Positions 5,901-6,056 of a stretch of 6,056 nucleotides of DNA are shown piece by piece (the stretch's first letter is position 1; each line of letters starts with the position of its first letter). The notes under the pieces are model-generated. The model was not told the DNA's origin, did no database searches, and saw only the letters and a program-made list of their open reading frames with translations. The translations under genes and the position numbers were made by a program. Origin of the DNA: Candidatus Segetimicrobium genomatis. GTDB taxonomy: Bacteria; Sysuimicrobiota; Sysuimicrobiia; Sysuimicrobiales; Segetimicrobiaceae. Location of the stretch: positions 1 through 6,056 of the forward strand of contig VBAO01000323.1 in the NCBI GenBank assembly GCA_005883865.1, read 5' to 3'.

Positions 5901-6056
5901 ACCAACGGCAAGCGCCCGCTGCTCGTGACATGCCAACGGACTTGAGCGCCATCGCGGTAGCTGTTTGTCGTCCGGCGGACCACAGCGCTGGCAGGAAGCC
6001 AGAGCAGGCCGAAAGAACGCTCCCAGAGCAATCGCGGGGTTCCAAGTGTTTGCTGG

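Larger units (their letters stand above)
5596..6056. other. Unassigned, lower-GC region downstream of the tRNA
   Basis: No recognisable gene was found on either strand. Hand counts of 60-base pieces give 55 % (5601-5660), 58 % (5701-5760) and 67 % (5881-5940), against about 77 % in a piece of murA. On the minus strand an open frame runs from upstream of 5936 to a TAG at 5679; its stretch VVGIDLARIFPLEV looks protein-like, but it has only a TTG start, no ribosome site and no family I know, so I do not call it a gene. No clear intrinsic terminator with a T-run follows the tRNA. The region contains several imperfect palindromes, listed separately. It may be decayed or foreign DNA beside a tRNA, or the start of another locus. 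Confidence 0.6.

Noticed and set aside
5679..5936. Minus-strand open frame with a protein-like stretch
   Set aside because: Only a TTG start, no ribosome site, no recognised family and overlapping palindromes; not enough to call a gene.
5985..6005. Hairpin CTGGC-AGGAA-GCCAG
   Set aside because: A 5-bp stem with one mismatch before two more pairs is expected by chance in GC-rich DNA, and no T-run follows.
1..6056. CRISPR array, insertion sequence or integrase
   Set aside because: No regularly spaced repeats, no transposase or integrase motifs and no terminal repeats of an insertion sequence were found on either strand.

Overview
The window looks like chromosomal DNA from an uncultured or little-studied high-GC bacterium. 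The sugar-transporter and cell-wall genes run at about 70-77 % GC in stretches I counted by hand. An IreB/UPF0297 protein, known mainly from Firmicutes, together with a UbiE/MenG methyltransferase and MalFG-type sugar permeases, suggests a high-GC relative of the Firmicutes (for example Limnochordia-like or Sysuimicrobiota/CSP1-3-like). That placement is inference, not a measured assignment.

Layout: positions 1-1678 on the minus strand hold an ABC sugar-importer operon read towards the left edge. It consists of a 17-codon remnant where the substrate-binding protein should be (1678-1625), a MalF-type permease (1592-745) with an internal deletion and frameshift, and an intact MalG-type permease (743 to the left edge). 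Divergently, on the plus strand, come ubiE/menG (1797-2490, also with an internal deletion and frameshift), ireB/reoM (2507-2785), murA (2808-4064, full length but with no normal start codon), a beta-CASP metallo-beta-lactamase nuclease (4115-5485) and a tRNA-Val(TAC) with encoded CCA (5521-5595), which has its own extended -10 box. The last 460 bases have lower GC (about 55-67 % in sampled stretches), contain no gene I recognise, and hold several imperfect palindromes.

Functionally, the most interesting point is ireB/reoM directly upstream of murA. In Listeria the ReoM protein controls ClpCP-dependent degradation of MurA under the control of a PASTA Ser/Thr kinase. Here the regulator and its target enzyme are neighbours, the phospho-acceptor Thr7 is present, and all MurA catalytic residues fall at the E. 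coli numbers or within two of them.

The second theme is damage. Two genes have lost roughly 13-15 codons each with a frameshift, the binding-protein gene appears almost wholly deleted, and murA lacks its start. Either this stretch has suffered several deletions or the assembly is locally wrong; raw reads would decide.
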